Positions 1 to 6,201 of a stretch of 18,581 bases of DNA are shown one piece after another. Each line of letters begins with the position of its first letter. Positions within the stretch are counted from its first letter, which is position 1. A program made the position numbers and the translations under genes. The notes below the pieces were generated by a model, which saw only the letters and a program-made list of their open reading frames with translations, did not search any database and had not been told where the DNA came from. This DNA comes from CAZXFA01 sp964640085 (GTDB lineage: Bacteria; Actinomycetota; UBA4738; HRBIN12): assembly GCA_964640085.1 (NCBI GenBank), contig CAZXFA010000041.1, positions 1-18,581 of the forward strand. Direction: 5' to 3'.

Positions 1-39
1 CCAACCTGGGAAGCCGATGTGGAAACTTACAGGATTGTG

Positions 40-68
40 ATTCTCTCTCCGGGCTCGACCCGAGTCAA
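40..68 (-). promoter_or_regulatory. Candidate promoter for a gene off the left edge
   Basis: On the minus strand TTGACT (63-68) is followed after 17 bases by GAGAAT (40-45), a reasonable -35/-10 pair pointing left out of the window. It lies just downstream of the NrdR box pair at 77-124, which would fit a regulated promoter. A rival -10, TAGACT at 73-78, overlaps the edge of the lower NrdR box but has no good -35. No coding sequence can be assigned between 1 and 133, so the target gene must start beyond the left edge. Confidence 0.35.
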
Positions 69-76
69 GTCCAGTC

Positions 77-124
77 TAGCCCTATCTTGTGGCTCGGGCC
101 CACGTGACCCACTAGATGTAGTGG
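77..124 (-). promoter_or_regulatory. Pair of NrdR boxes, 32 bp apart
   Basis: CCACTAGATGTAGTGG (109-124) is a nearly perfect 16-bp palindrome. A weaker copy at 77-92 keeps the half ATCT-T-GTGG. The two start 32 bp apart, close to three helical turns. Known of the family: NrdR represses ribonucleotide reductase genes through two 16-bp palindromic boxes spaced 31-32 bp. Because the pair lies after the nrdR stop codon, it most likely serves the next gene to the left, plausibly a ribonucleotide reductase; that target is an inference. Confidence 0.65.
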
Positions 125-133
125 TTGGTCGGA

Positions 134-610
134 TCAACGCGACGAGCGCTTCGCTCCCTCCCGCTTGGGCAGGAGCAGCCCCAGCTCGCGCTCGAAGTCG
201 GAGATCCCCTGGAAGTCCTTGTAGACGCTGGCGAACCGCAGGTAGGCGACCTGATCGACCTTCTGGAGGTTGCGGAGGACCTCCACGCCGACCTCCTGGG
301 ACGTGATCTCGGGCCCGCGCCGTCGCAACCGCTCCTCGATCCGGTCCGCGATCCTGGCCACCTGTGGCGCCGTCACCGGGCGGTTCACGATCGCCTTCTG
401 GATCCCCGCGACCATCTTCTCGCGCCTCCAGGGCTCACGCGTGCCGTCGCGCTTGACCACCATCAGCCCGAGCTCCTCGACCCGCTCGTAGGTGGTGTAC
501 CGACGCCCGCACGCCAGGCATTCGCGCCGCCGGCGGATCGCCTCCCCTTGCTCGGCGCGCCTCGAGTCCACAACCTTGTCCTCGGTGTGCCCGCACCACG
601 GACAGCGCAT
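134..610 (-). CDS. nrdR: Transcriptional repressor NrdR
   Basis: NrdR is a nucleotide-sensing repressor of ribonucleotide reductase genes: its ATP cone reads dATP/ATP and its zinc ribbon binds NrdR boxes. The 158-residue product has the usual family length. It opens with MRCPWC and shows the zinc ribbon cysteines C3, C6, C31 and C34, followed by an ATP-cone domain at about residues 46-136 containing VVKRDGTREP. The ATG at 610 follows a G-rich stretch (GGTGAGGG) that can act as ribosome binding site. The gene lies downstream of the LysM gene on the same strand but has its own promoter with two NrdR boxes at 617-670, so autoregulation is likely. Next to the lexA region, this gives the order nrdR, LysM gene, lexA known from mycobacteria. 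Identification is secure. Confidence 0.97.
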   Translation of the reverse strand: MRCPWCGHTEDKVVDSRRAEQGEAIRRRRECLACGRRYTTYERVEELGLMVVKRDGTREPWRREKMVAGIQKAIVNRPVTAPQVARIADRIEERLRRRGPEITSQEVGVEVLRNLQKVDQVAYLRFASVYKDFQGISDFERELGLLLPKREGAKRSSR

Positions 611-616
611 CCCTCA

Positions 617-670
617 CCCCAAGATGTGGTGGTCGAGCGCACCGTACGTTCTACATCTTGGGCGCGTCAA
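617..670 (-). promoter_or_regulatory. nrdR promoter with two NrdR boxes
   Basis: On the minus strand TTGACG (665-670) and TACGGT (641-646) are 18 bases apart and form a good promoter. One NrdR box (648-663, core CTACATCTTG) fills the spacer. The second, CCCCAAGATGTGGTGG (617-632), matches the left-edge box at 13 of 16 positions and would lie just after the predicted start of transcription, near 634. The boxes start 31 bp apart, the spacing NrdR needs. The -35 element contains the TGA stop codon of the LysM gene. Confidence 0.7.
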
Positions 671-1002
671 CCGACGGGAACCAGCAGGGTCCGCCCGGGG
701 ATCAGGGTCCCTGGATCCACGTCGTTGGCGAGCTGGATCGCGTCCACCAACGGCCGTGGATCCGAGCCCGGAGACAGGCGCTCGGCGATCGACCAGAGCG
801 AGTCACCCTCGCGGACCACGTACCGTGCCGCCGACGCCGGCGCAGGGTCGTCGGACACGGCTCGGGCCACTGGTCCGGCCCAGGCCGCGCCTACCAACCC
901 GATCGTCGCGACCAGCGCGAGCCGACCATGACGAACACGTGTTCGCCTCACGCGGAGAATCCTATCGAACACCCGTTCGAGGTCAACCACCGCGTCGAAC
1001 AT
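667..1002 (-). CDS. LysM-domain membrane protein, SOS-induced cell-division suppressor candidate (YneA/ChiZ-like)
   Basis: A 111-residue protein if started at ATG 1002: basic N-terminus, one membrane segment at about residues 27-46, then a LysM peptidoglycan-binding domain at about 60-110 (YVVREGDSLWSIAERL, ending IPGRTLLVPVG). Small LysM proteins divergent from lexA are known SOS-induced division inhibitors (YneA in Bacillus; ChiZ/Rv2719c in Mycobacterium). The start is uncertain. ATG 1002 has GGAGGG ten bases upstream. However, a strong SOS promoter at 959-986 predicts transcription from about 952, which would begin almost exactly at GTG 951 and give a leaderless 94-residue form beginning VRRTRVRHG. 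That form keeps the basic N-terminus, membrane anchor and LysM domain. The division-inhibitor role is inferred from domain, position and LexA boxes; no hydrolase domain is visible. Confidence 0.85.
   Translation of the reverse strand: MFDAVVDLERVFDRILRVRRTRVRHGRLALVATIGLVGAAWAGPVARAVSDDPAPASAARYVVREGDSLWSIAERLSPGSDPRPLVDAIQLANDVDPGTLIPGRTLLVPVG
931..946. promoter_or_regulatory. LexA box 3 (inside the 5' part of the LysM gene)
   Basis: ACGAACACGTGTTCGC contains CGAAC-N4-GTTCG, a perfect 14-bp palindrome matching the actinobacterial/Gram-positive LexA consensus except at the outermost bases. It lies within LysM-gene coding sequence and, from the promoter at 959-986, just after the predicted transcription start. 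There it could act as a roadblock or help LexA bind cooperatively with the box 34 bp upstream. Confidence 0.7.
959..986 (-). promoter_or_regulatory. SOS promoter of the LysM gene with LexA box in the spacer
   Basis: On the minus strand TTGACC (981-986) and TAGGAT (959-964) are separated by exactly 16 bases, and those 16 bases are a perfect LexA box, TCGAAC-ACCC-GTTCGA on the plus strand (965-980). LexA bound here would directly block RNA polymerase. Transcription should begin near 952. Confidence 0.8.
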
Positions 1003-1010
1003 ATGTTTGA
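995..1010. promoter_or_regulatory. LexA box 1 (lexA promoter side)
   Basis: TCGAACATATGTTTGA matches TCGAAC-N4-GTTCGA at all but one position. It overlaps the candidate lexA -35 element (1007-1012), so it fits lexA autoregulation. It also covers the ATG at 1002 of the longer LysM-gene form. Confidence 0.8.
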
Positions 1011-1035
1011 TTCCCTCCGTCTCGCGTGCTAGCCT
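1007..1035 (+). promoter_or_regulatory. Candidate lexA promoter
   Basis: TTGATT (1007-1012), a 17-base spacer and TAGCCT (1030-1035), with an extended -10 TGC at 1027-1029, point toward lexA. The -35 overlaps LexA box 1. The resulting leader is about 100 nt long. It holds a 7-bp inverted repeat, AGGTGCC (1049-1055) with GGCACCT (1069-1075), and the repeat tract at 1078-1124. Confidence 0.5.
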
Positions 1036-1077
1036 CCTCGAGCCTAGGAGGTGCCTGCGACACCCCGGGGCACCTGG

Positions 1078-1124
1078 CCGGAGCCGGGGGCCGGAGCCGC
1101 GGGCCGGAGCCGGGGGCCGGAGCG
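1078..1124 (+). repeat. 13-bp tandem repeat in the lexA leader
   Basis: Three copies of a 13-bp unit, CCGGAGCCGGGGG with one changed position in the middle copy, start at 1078, 1091 and 1104; a partial fourth copy starts at 1117. They end just before the lexA ribosome binding site (GGAGGGAGGGACAG, then ATG at 1144). The tract is purely leader sequence if lexA starts at 1144. Confidence 0.75.
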
Positions 1125-1143
1125 GGCGAGGAGGGAGGGACAG

Positions 1144-1755
1144 ATGGCCGACGACCTCACGCCGAGGCAGCGCCGGATCTTCGAGTTCATCTCGCACACC
1201 GTGCGGGAGCGGGGCTACCCTCCCACCGTCCGCGAGATCGGCGAGGCCGTCGGCCTGACCTCCTCCTCCAGCGTCCATGCCCAGCTCGCCAACCTCGAGC
1301 GGCGGGGTCTCCTCACCAAGGACCCCACCAAGCCCCGGGCCATGACGCTCGCCGAGCCCAAGGCGCGCGGCGTGGTGGTCCCCGTCCTCGGCCGGATCGC
1401 GGCGGGCACGCCGCTGCTCGCCGCCGAGCACGTCGAAGATCATCTCACCGTCCCGATGGGCTTCGCGGGGGAGGCCGATCACTTCGCCCTGCACGTGAGC
1501 GGTGACTCGATGTCGGGCGCGGGCATCCTGGACGGCGACCTCGTGATCGTCCGGAGCCAGGACCACGCTGACGAGGGGGCCGTGGTCGCGGCGCTCGTGC
1601 CCGGTCCGGCCGAGGACGAGGCCACGGTCAAGCGGGTGAAGCGCGTGAGGGGCAGCATCCTCCTGGTGCCGGAGAACCCCGCGTACGAGCCGATCGAGAT
1701 GCCGCCCGAGGGCCGCATCCTCGGCGAGGTGGTGGCCGTCCTCCGGAGGCTCTAG
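1144..1755 (+). CDS. lexA: SOS response repressor LexA
   Basis: LexA represses DNA-damage genes and is inactivated by RecA-stimulated self-cleavage. The 203-residue protein has an N-terminal winged helix (TPRQRRIFEFI, then PPTVREIGEAVGL at about residues 26-38) and a C-terminal S24-type peptidase domain. The cleavage site is Ala87-Gly88 in GRIAAGTPLLA, the catalytic serine is S122 in SGDSMSGAGI, and the catalytic lysine is K163 in TVKRVK. ATG 1144 was chosen because it follows a strong GGAGGGAGGG and gives the normal LexA N-terminus; an upstream GTG at 1051 would only add translated repeat sequence. The gene diverges from the LysM gene and shares LexA-box-rich control DNA with it. Recognition is secure. 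Confidence 0.97.
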   Translation: MADDLTPRQRRIFEFISHTVRERGYPPTVREIGEAVGLTSSSSVHAQLANLERRGLLTKDPTKPRAMTLAEPKARGVVVPVLGRIAAGTPLLAAEHVEDHLTVPMGFAGEADHFALHVSGDSMSGAGILDGDLVIVRSQDHADEGAVVAALVPGPAEDEATVKRVKRVRGSILLVPENPAYEPIEMPPEGRILGEVVAVLRRL

Positions 1756-1787
1756 GCTCGCCGCACCACGGCGAACCGGAGGGCTCC

Positions 1788-2780
1788 ATGTCACAGCTCG
1801 GCTCCACCGCGCTCGAACGACAGATCCGGTCCCAGCCGGACGAGATCGAGCGCCTGCTGATCGAGCCAATCCCCCACGACGTGCTCGAACGGATCCGGCA
1901 GGCGCGGCGTCTGTGGCTCGTCGGCACCGGGACGAGCCTGCACGCCGCCGAGCTCGGCGCCCTGATGTTCTACGAGGTGGGGCGTGCCGCACAGCCCATG
2001 AGCTCGATGCGGTTCGTGAACTGGGCTCCGCCGATCGACCCGCAGGACTGCGTGGTGCTCATCAGCCACAACGCCGGGCTGGAGACCGCCTACGCGTCGG
2101 CCGCCTGGACGCTCGGCAAGGACGCCGGGCTCCGCGTCCTCCCGGTCACGCGTCGGGGTGGGGAGCTGCCGGAGGCGCTGGAGACCGTGGCGAAGGAGAC
2201 GTCTCAGACCTATACCGTGAGCTACACGGCCGCGCTGGTCCTCCTGGCTCGGATCGTGCACGCCCTAGGGCTGGAGGCGTTCTCGCCCGAGGTGCTGGCC
2301 CGGATCCGTGAGGCGGTGCAGGTGGCGATCGACGACCCCGCCACGACCCGGATCCCCCGACCGGACCGCCTCCTCGTGATCGCCGGTGAGGGACCGGCCG
2401 CGATCACGGCGCGCGAGGGCGCCCTGAAGCTCCGGGAGGCCGCGCGGCTCCCGGCCGAGGGGTACGAGGTCGAGTACCTGCTCCACGGATCGGCGGTGCC
2501 CCTCGGGGCATCGGACCACCTGGTCGCCCTGTCGCCGCCCGACACCGACGGTCTGGTCGACGCCGTGGCGCGGGCAGCCGGGGCGGAGGGCGTCCGCGTC
2601 ACGTCCCTCGTCGAACCGGCGGATCTTCCGGCGGTGCTGGCTCAGATCCCGCTCACCGTCCGGCTGCAGCTGCTCGCCTTGCGGTTCGCCCAGGAGGGCG
2701 GCCAGAACCCGGACGAGGTGATCACCGGCGCGTGGGCCGACGACCGGCTGTGGGAGATCGGCGCGCCGCTCTCCAGGTAG
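1788..2780 (+). CDS. SIS-domain sugar-phosphate isomerase-like protein (GlmS isomerase-half homologue)
   Basis: A 330-residue protein with two SIS (sugar isomerase) domains, about residues 35-165 and 190-320, equivalent to the isomerase half of glucosamine-6-phosphate synthase without the glutamine amidotransferase half. Visible landmarks are the phosphosugar loop VGTGTSLHAAE (45-55), SHNAGLET (93-100, where most SIS proteins read SxSGxT), and EGALKLREA followed by the LLHG histidine (210-234), which resembles the GlmS ring-opening region. Without the amidotransferase domain it cannot make glucosamine-6-phosphate from glutamine alone; deamination or isomerisation of an amino-sugar phosphate is more plausible, but the substrate is unknown. 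It starts at ATG 1788 after GGAGGG, 32 bases downstream of lexA on the same strand, so cotranscription is possible. It converges with hflX 53 bases later; no terminator is evident between them. Confidence 0.85.
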   Translation: MSQLGSTALERQIRSQPDEIERLLIEPIPHDVLERIRQARRLWLVGTGTSLHAAELGALMFYEVGRAAQPMSSMRFVNWAPPIDPQDCVVLISHNAGLETAYASAAWTLGKDAGLRVLPVTRRGGELPEALETVAKETSQTYTVSYTAALVLLARIVHALGLEAFSPEVLARIREAVQVAIDDPATTRIPRPDRLLVIAGEGPAAITAREGALKLREAARLPAEGYEVEYLLHGSAVPLGASDHLVALSPPDTDGLVDAVARAAGAEGVRVTSLVEPADLPAVLAQIPLTVRLQLLALRFAQEGGQNPDEVITGAWADDRLWEIGAPLSR

Positions 2781-2833
2781 CCCGAGCCCCCGGTCGCCCG
2801 CCCGCTTCCGCGAGTCCCCGGTGGTGGTCCCCC

Positions 2834-4177
2834 CTAGGCGATCCCGGCCGCCGGCTCCGGCCGCACCAGGAACCCCCGCACCGCCGCGAGCTCCCGCTCG
2901 TTCACCCGGGCGCGCACGAACGTCCCGCGTTCCCGAGCCTCCTGCGAAAGCACCTCGGCGTCCCGGTGGAGCATCGCGAGCAGGTCCTCGCGCCCGTACG
3001 GCAGCAGCAGCTCGATCTCAACCGGGAACCTAGGCACCGCGGCGTCGAGCCTCTCGAGCAGGTCGTCGAGCCCTTCGCCCGTCAGTGCCGAGACCGCGAC
3101 GGACCCGTCGCCCACGCGGGCGCTCACGCGCGCCCGCTCGTGCTCGGAGAGCAGGTCGACCTTGTTGAGGGCGAGCACCTCGGGGATGCCCGAGGCCCCG
3201 ATCTCATGCAGGACCGTCCGGACGGCCTCGATCTGCTGTTCCAGCTCCGGCGAGGACCCGTCGGCCACGTGCAGGATCAGGGTGGCTCGGGCGACCTCCT
3301 CCAGGGTGGAGCGGAACGCCTCCACCAGGTCGTGCGGCAGCTTGCTCACGAACCCAACGGTGTCCGAGAGCGTGGCCCCGCGACCCCCTGGGAGCCGGAT
3401 CCGTCGTACGGTGGGGTCCAGGGTGGCGAACAGCTGGTCGGCCACCAGCACGTCGGCCCGCGTCAACGCGTTCATCAGCGTGGACTTCCCGGCGTTGGTG
3501 TAGCCGGCGATCGCCATGTTCGGGATCCCGGACCGCTCGCGCGCCGAGCGCTTGACCTCCCGCGTGCGCGCCAGGTCCTTGAGGTCCTTGCGGAGCCTGG
3601 CGATCCGGCGCTTGATGTGCTGCCGGTCCACCTCGAGCTTGGTCTCGCCCGGACCTCGCCGGGCACCGATGCCGCCGGCCATCCGGCTCATGGCCTCGCC
3701 CCACCCGCGCAGCCGCGGCAGCAGGTAGTTGAGCTGGGCCAGCTCGACCTGCGCCTTGCCCTCCCGGCTGCGGGCGTGGAGCGCGAAGATGTCCAGGATC
3801 AGCGCAGTCCGGTCGATCACCTTGACCTTCAGCTTCTCCTCGAGGTTCCGTAGCTGGCCCGGGGTGAGCTCGTCATCCAGGATCAGTAGGTCGGCGCCGG
3901 ATCGGTGCACGGCTCGATGGATCTCCTCCAGCTTGCCTCGTCCGACGAACGTGGCCGGGCTCGGCTCCTGGCGCGTCTGGAGGACGCGGGCGACCGGCTC
4001 GGCTCCGGCGGAATCCGCCAGCGCCGCCAGCTCGTCCAGATCCGACTCCTCCAGGCCGCGCCCCACGCCGACCAGCACGGCCTTCTCGCGGATCCGCGGC
4101 CGCCAGGTGGCCGACAGCGGGGACTCGAGCATGCTGGCCTGGTGCGTCCTGCGCCGGGGCCGCGAGCGGTCGCTCAT
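2834..4177 (-). CDS. hflX: GTPase HflX
   Basis: HflX is a ribosome-associated GTPase that splits stalled 70S ribosomes, for example under heat stress. The 447-residue protein shows the N-terminal HflX domain (about 30-215) including the conserved GGIGARRGPGETKLE region (168-182), then the G domain with G1 GYTNAGKS (225-232), G3 DTVGF (272-276) and G4 NKVD (338-341). The length is typical of actinobacterial members. Its ATG at 4177 overlaps the stop of the upstream aminotransferase gene by four bases (ATGA), so translation is probably coupled. It is the last gene of the leftward rny-miaB-miaA-dapF-dapL-hflX run and converges with the SIS gene. Recognition is secure. Confidence 0.96.
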   Translation of the reverse strand: MSDRSRPRRRTHQASMLESPLSATWRPRIREKAVLVGVGRGLEESDLDELAALADSAGAEPVARVLQTRQEPSPATFVGRGKLEEIHRAVHRSGADLLILDDELTPGQLRNLEEKLKVKVIDRTALILDIFALHARSREGKAQVELAQLNYLLPRLRGWGEAMSRMAGGIGARRGPGETKLEVDRQHIKRRIARLRKDLKDLARTREVKRSARERSGIPNMAIAGYTNAGKSTLMNALTRADVLVADQLFATLDPTVRRIRLPGGRGATLSDTVGFVSKLPHDLVEAFRSTLEEVARATLILHVADGSSPELEQQIEAVRTVLHEIGASGIPEVLALNKVDLLSEHERARVSARVGDGSVAVSALTGEGLDDLLERLDAAVPRFPVEIELLLPYGREDLLAMLHRDAEVLSQEARERGTFVRARVNERELAAVRGFLVRPEPAAGIA

Positions 4178-5331
4178 CGCCCTAGCGTACGGCCGATCCG
4201 CTCGAGGGCCTCCTCGAGCCGATCGTCGGGAACGGTGAGCGAGGCCCGCACGTACCCTTCGCCGTGCTCGCCGTACCCGTTGCCGGGCGCCACGAACACG
4301 CCGGCCTCATCGAGCAGCCGATCCGCGAACGAGACCGACGTGTCGCCGTCAGGCACCGGGATCCAGACGTAGATCGAGCCCCGCGGCGGCCCCAGGTCCC
4401 ACCCCAGACCGTTGAGCGTCGAGATCAGGCGGTCGCGTCGGCGCCCGTAGGTCCGCCGGAGCTCCTCCACGTGGTCCTGTGGTCCCTCGAGCGCCGCGAC
4501 GCCGGCCCGCTGGATCGCGGTGAACACCCCGGAGTCGATGTTCGTCTTCACCACGCCGAGCGCATTGATCGCCTCGGCGTTGCCCACGCAGAACCCGACC
4601 CGCCAGCCGGTCATGTTGTTGAACTTCGACAGCGAGTTGAACTCGATCGCGACCTCCCTGGCCCCCGGCGTCTGGAGGATCGATGGTGCGAGGTAGCCGT
4701 CGAACGTGATCTCCGAGTACGCGGCGTCGTGGGCCAGCAGGACCCCGTGTTCGGCCGCCCACGCCACGGCCCGTTCGAACGTGTCCTCGCCCGCCACCGC
4801 CCCGGTCGGGTTGCCGGGGAAGTTCAGCCAGGCCAGCTTGGTCCGCTCGCTCACCGGGACGGCATCCAGGTCGGGCAGGAACCCGTGCTCGGCCACCAGC
4901 GGGAGGGGCAGCGGGGTCCCGCCGGCGAGCAGCGTGCTGGTGCCGTAGACGGGGTACCCGGGGTCGGAGACCAGCACCTCGTCACCTTGGTCCACCAGGG
5001 CGAACGCCAGGTGGGCCAGGCCCTCCTTCGAACCGATCAGCGTGATGACCTCGGTCCGCGAATCGAGCTCCACGCCGAACCGCCGCCGATACCAATCCGC
5101 CACCGCGGTGCGGAACTCCAGGGTCCCGTAGTACGACGGGTACCGGTGGGTCTCCGGGTCCCGGAGCGCCTCGACCATCGCCTCCACGATGTGCGGCGGC
5201 GTGGGCAGGTCGGGGTCGCCGACGCCGAGCGAGATGACGTCCACTCCCTCCGCACGCTTGGCCTCCAGCTTCTCGTCGAGCTTGGCGAACAGGTACGGGG
5301 GCAGGGACTCGATCCGCTTGGCGACCCTCAT
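4174..5331 (-). CDS. dapL: LL-diaminopimelate aminotransferase-like class I/II aminotransferase
   Basis: A PLP-dependent fold-type I aminotransferase of 385 residues. Visible motifs are the tyrosine-rich substrate loop HRYPSYYGT (62-70), NPTG (174-177), D202 with Y205, the PLP lysine K236 in SLSKFNNMTGWR, and a C-terminal arginine in GYVRASL. DapL converts tetrahydrodipicolinate directly to LL-diaminopimelate, bypassing the acyl-blocked DapD/C/E route. The DapL call rests on sequence character plus its place immediately after dapF, whose substrate is LL-DAP: the dapF stop TGA abuts this ATG with no gap. GAGGAG precedes the start. Related aspartate/alanine-type aminotransferases look similar, so specificity is an inference; membership of the aminotransferase family is certain. 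Confidence 0.8.
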   Translation of the reverse strand: MRVAKRIESLPPYLFAKLDEKLEAKRAEGVDVISLGVGDPDLPTPPHIVEAMVEALRDPETHRYPSYYGTLEFRTAVADWYRRRFGVELDSRTEVITLIGSKEGLAHLAFALVDQGDEVLVSDPGYPVYGTSTLLAGGTPLPLPLVAEHGFLPDLDAVPVSERTKLAWLNFPGNPTGAVAGEDTFERAVAWAAEHGVLLAHDAAYSEITFDGYLAPSILQTPGAREVAIEFNSLSKFNNMTGWRVGFCVGNAEAINALGVVKTNIDSGVFTAIQRAGVAALEGPQDHVEELRRTYGRRRDRLISTLNGLGWDLGPPRGSIYVWIPVPDGDTSVSFADRLLDEAGVFVAPGNGYGEHGEGYVRASLTVPDDRLEEALERIGRTLGR

Positions 5332-6201
5332 TCAGGCTCCTCTCTCTCGCAGCCAGGCCTCGTCGATCGTGGCCTCGAACACCCGCTCCGCGGGACCGGT
5401 GAGCAGCACTTCGCGTTCGGTCCGCTCGACCACGAGCGTACCGCCCGGGAACCGGACCTCGGCGCGGGCCGGGACCAGGCCGGCCTCGTTCGCCGCCACC
5501 AGCGCCGCGCAGGCTCCCGTCCCGCAGGCCATCGTCTCACCCGAGCCACGCTCCCAGACGCGGACCTTCAGCCCGTCCCCCTCGACTGCGACGAACTCCA
5601 CGTTGGTCTTCTCCGGGAACCGCGGGTCGTGCTCGATCCGCGGCCCGATCGATCGGACGTCGATATTCGCCGGATCGTCCTCCACGAACAGGACCAGGTG
5701 GGGGTTGCCCATCGACACGGCCGTCGCCTTCCACGTCCGGCCGTCGAGCTCGAAGGGCGCGGTCAGGAACGGCTGGTCGCCCTGCCCCTCCATCGGGATC
5801 CGCGATCGGGCGAAGGCGGACGGCCCCATCCCGACCGTCACGCTCCGGACGAGGCCGTCCTCGACCTGGAGCGACAGGTGCTTGGTCCCGGCGCGCGTGC
5901 CGACCTCGAGCTCGACCCGTTCCGTGTGCCCGTGCTCGAACACGAGCTTGCCGAGGCACCGGATCCCGTTGCCGCACATCTCGGCCAGCGACCCATCCGA
6001 GTTCCGGTAGTCCATGAAGAAGTCGGTCCCCGGCTCCACGCCGCGCGTCACGCGGATCACCCCGTCGGCCCCGACCCCCATGTGCCGATCGCAGAGCGCC
6101 GCCACGAGCTCGCCGGTGAGCGGCCGGGCATCCCCCAGATCCTCCATCAGCACGAAGTCGTTGCCCGTCCCCTGGTACTTCCAGATCCGCAGCTCGGTCA
6201 C
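5332..6201 (-). CDS. dapF: Diaminopimelate epimerase
   Basis: DapF converts LL- to meso-diaminopimelate, the precursor of lysine and of DAP-type peptidoglycan. The 289-residue protein begins with the family signature KYQGTGNDFVL and carries both catalytic cysteines, C76 in MCGNGIRC and C226 in ACGTGAC. The start is set at GTG 6201, which gives the normal N-terminus (VTELRIWKY), has GGAG eight bases upstream, and overlaps the miaA stop as GTGA. A longer reading to 6264 would only translate miaA DNA out of frame. The next gene, dapL, follows without any gap. Cytoplasmic enzyme; recognition is secure. Confidence 0.96.
   Translation of the reverse strand: MTELRIWKYQGTGNDFVLMEDLGDARPLTGELVAALCDRHMGVGADGVIRVTRGVEPGTDFFMDYRNSDGSLAEMCGNGIRCLGKLVFEHGHTERVELEVGTRAGTKHLSLQVEDGLVRSVTVGMGPSAFARSRIPMEGQGDQPFLTAPFELDGRTWKATAVSMGNPHLVLFVEDDPANIDVRSIGPRIEHDPRFPEKTNVEFVAVEGDGLKVRVWERGSGETMACGTGACAALVAANEAGLVPARAEVRFPGGTLVVERTEREVLLTGPAERVFEATIDEAWLRERGA

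Noticed and set aside
1..45. Resemblance of GGGAAGCCGATG at the left edge to a cobalamin riboswitch core
   Set aside because: Only the GGGAA stretch fits; the GGTG and downstream conserved blocks are missing and no plus-strand gene follows.
1051..1143. N-terminal extension of LexA from GTG 1051
   Set aside because: The added residues are translated 13-bp repeats and the strong ribosome binding site is just before 1144.
1758..1774. TCGCCG-N5-CGGCGA hairpin after lexA as a terminator
   Set aside because: Short stem without any T tract, and it lies just before the SIS gene ribosome binding site.
667..1992. A 441-residue minus-strand frame covering the LysM gene and running antisense through lexA and into the SIS gene
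   Set aside because: Only its C-terminal quarter (from 1002 or 951) looks like protein; the rest is the complement of lexA and SIS coding sequence with an Arg/Gly-rich composition typical of antisense frames in GC-rich DNA.
2781..2833. Bidirectional terminator between the SIS gene and hflX
   Set aside because: The convergent gap has C- and G-runs but no convincing hairpin with a T tract on either strand.
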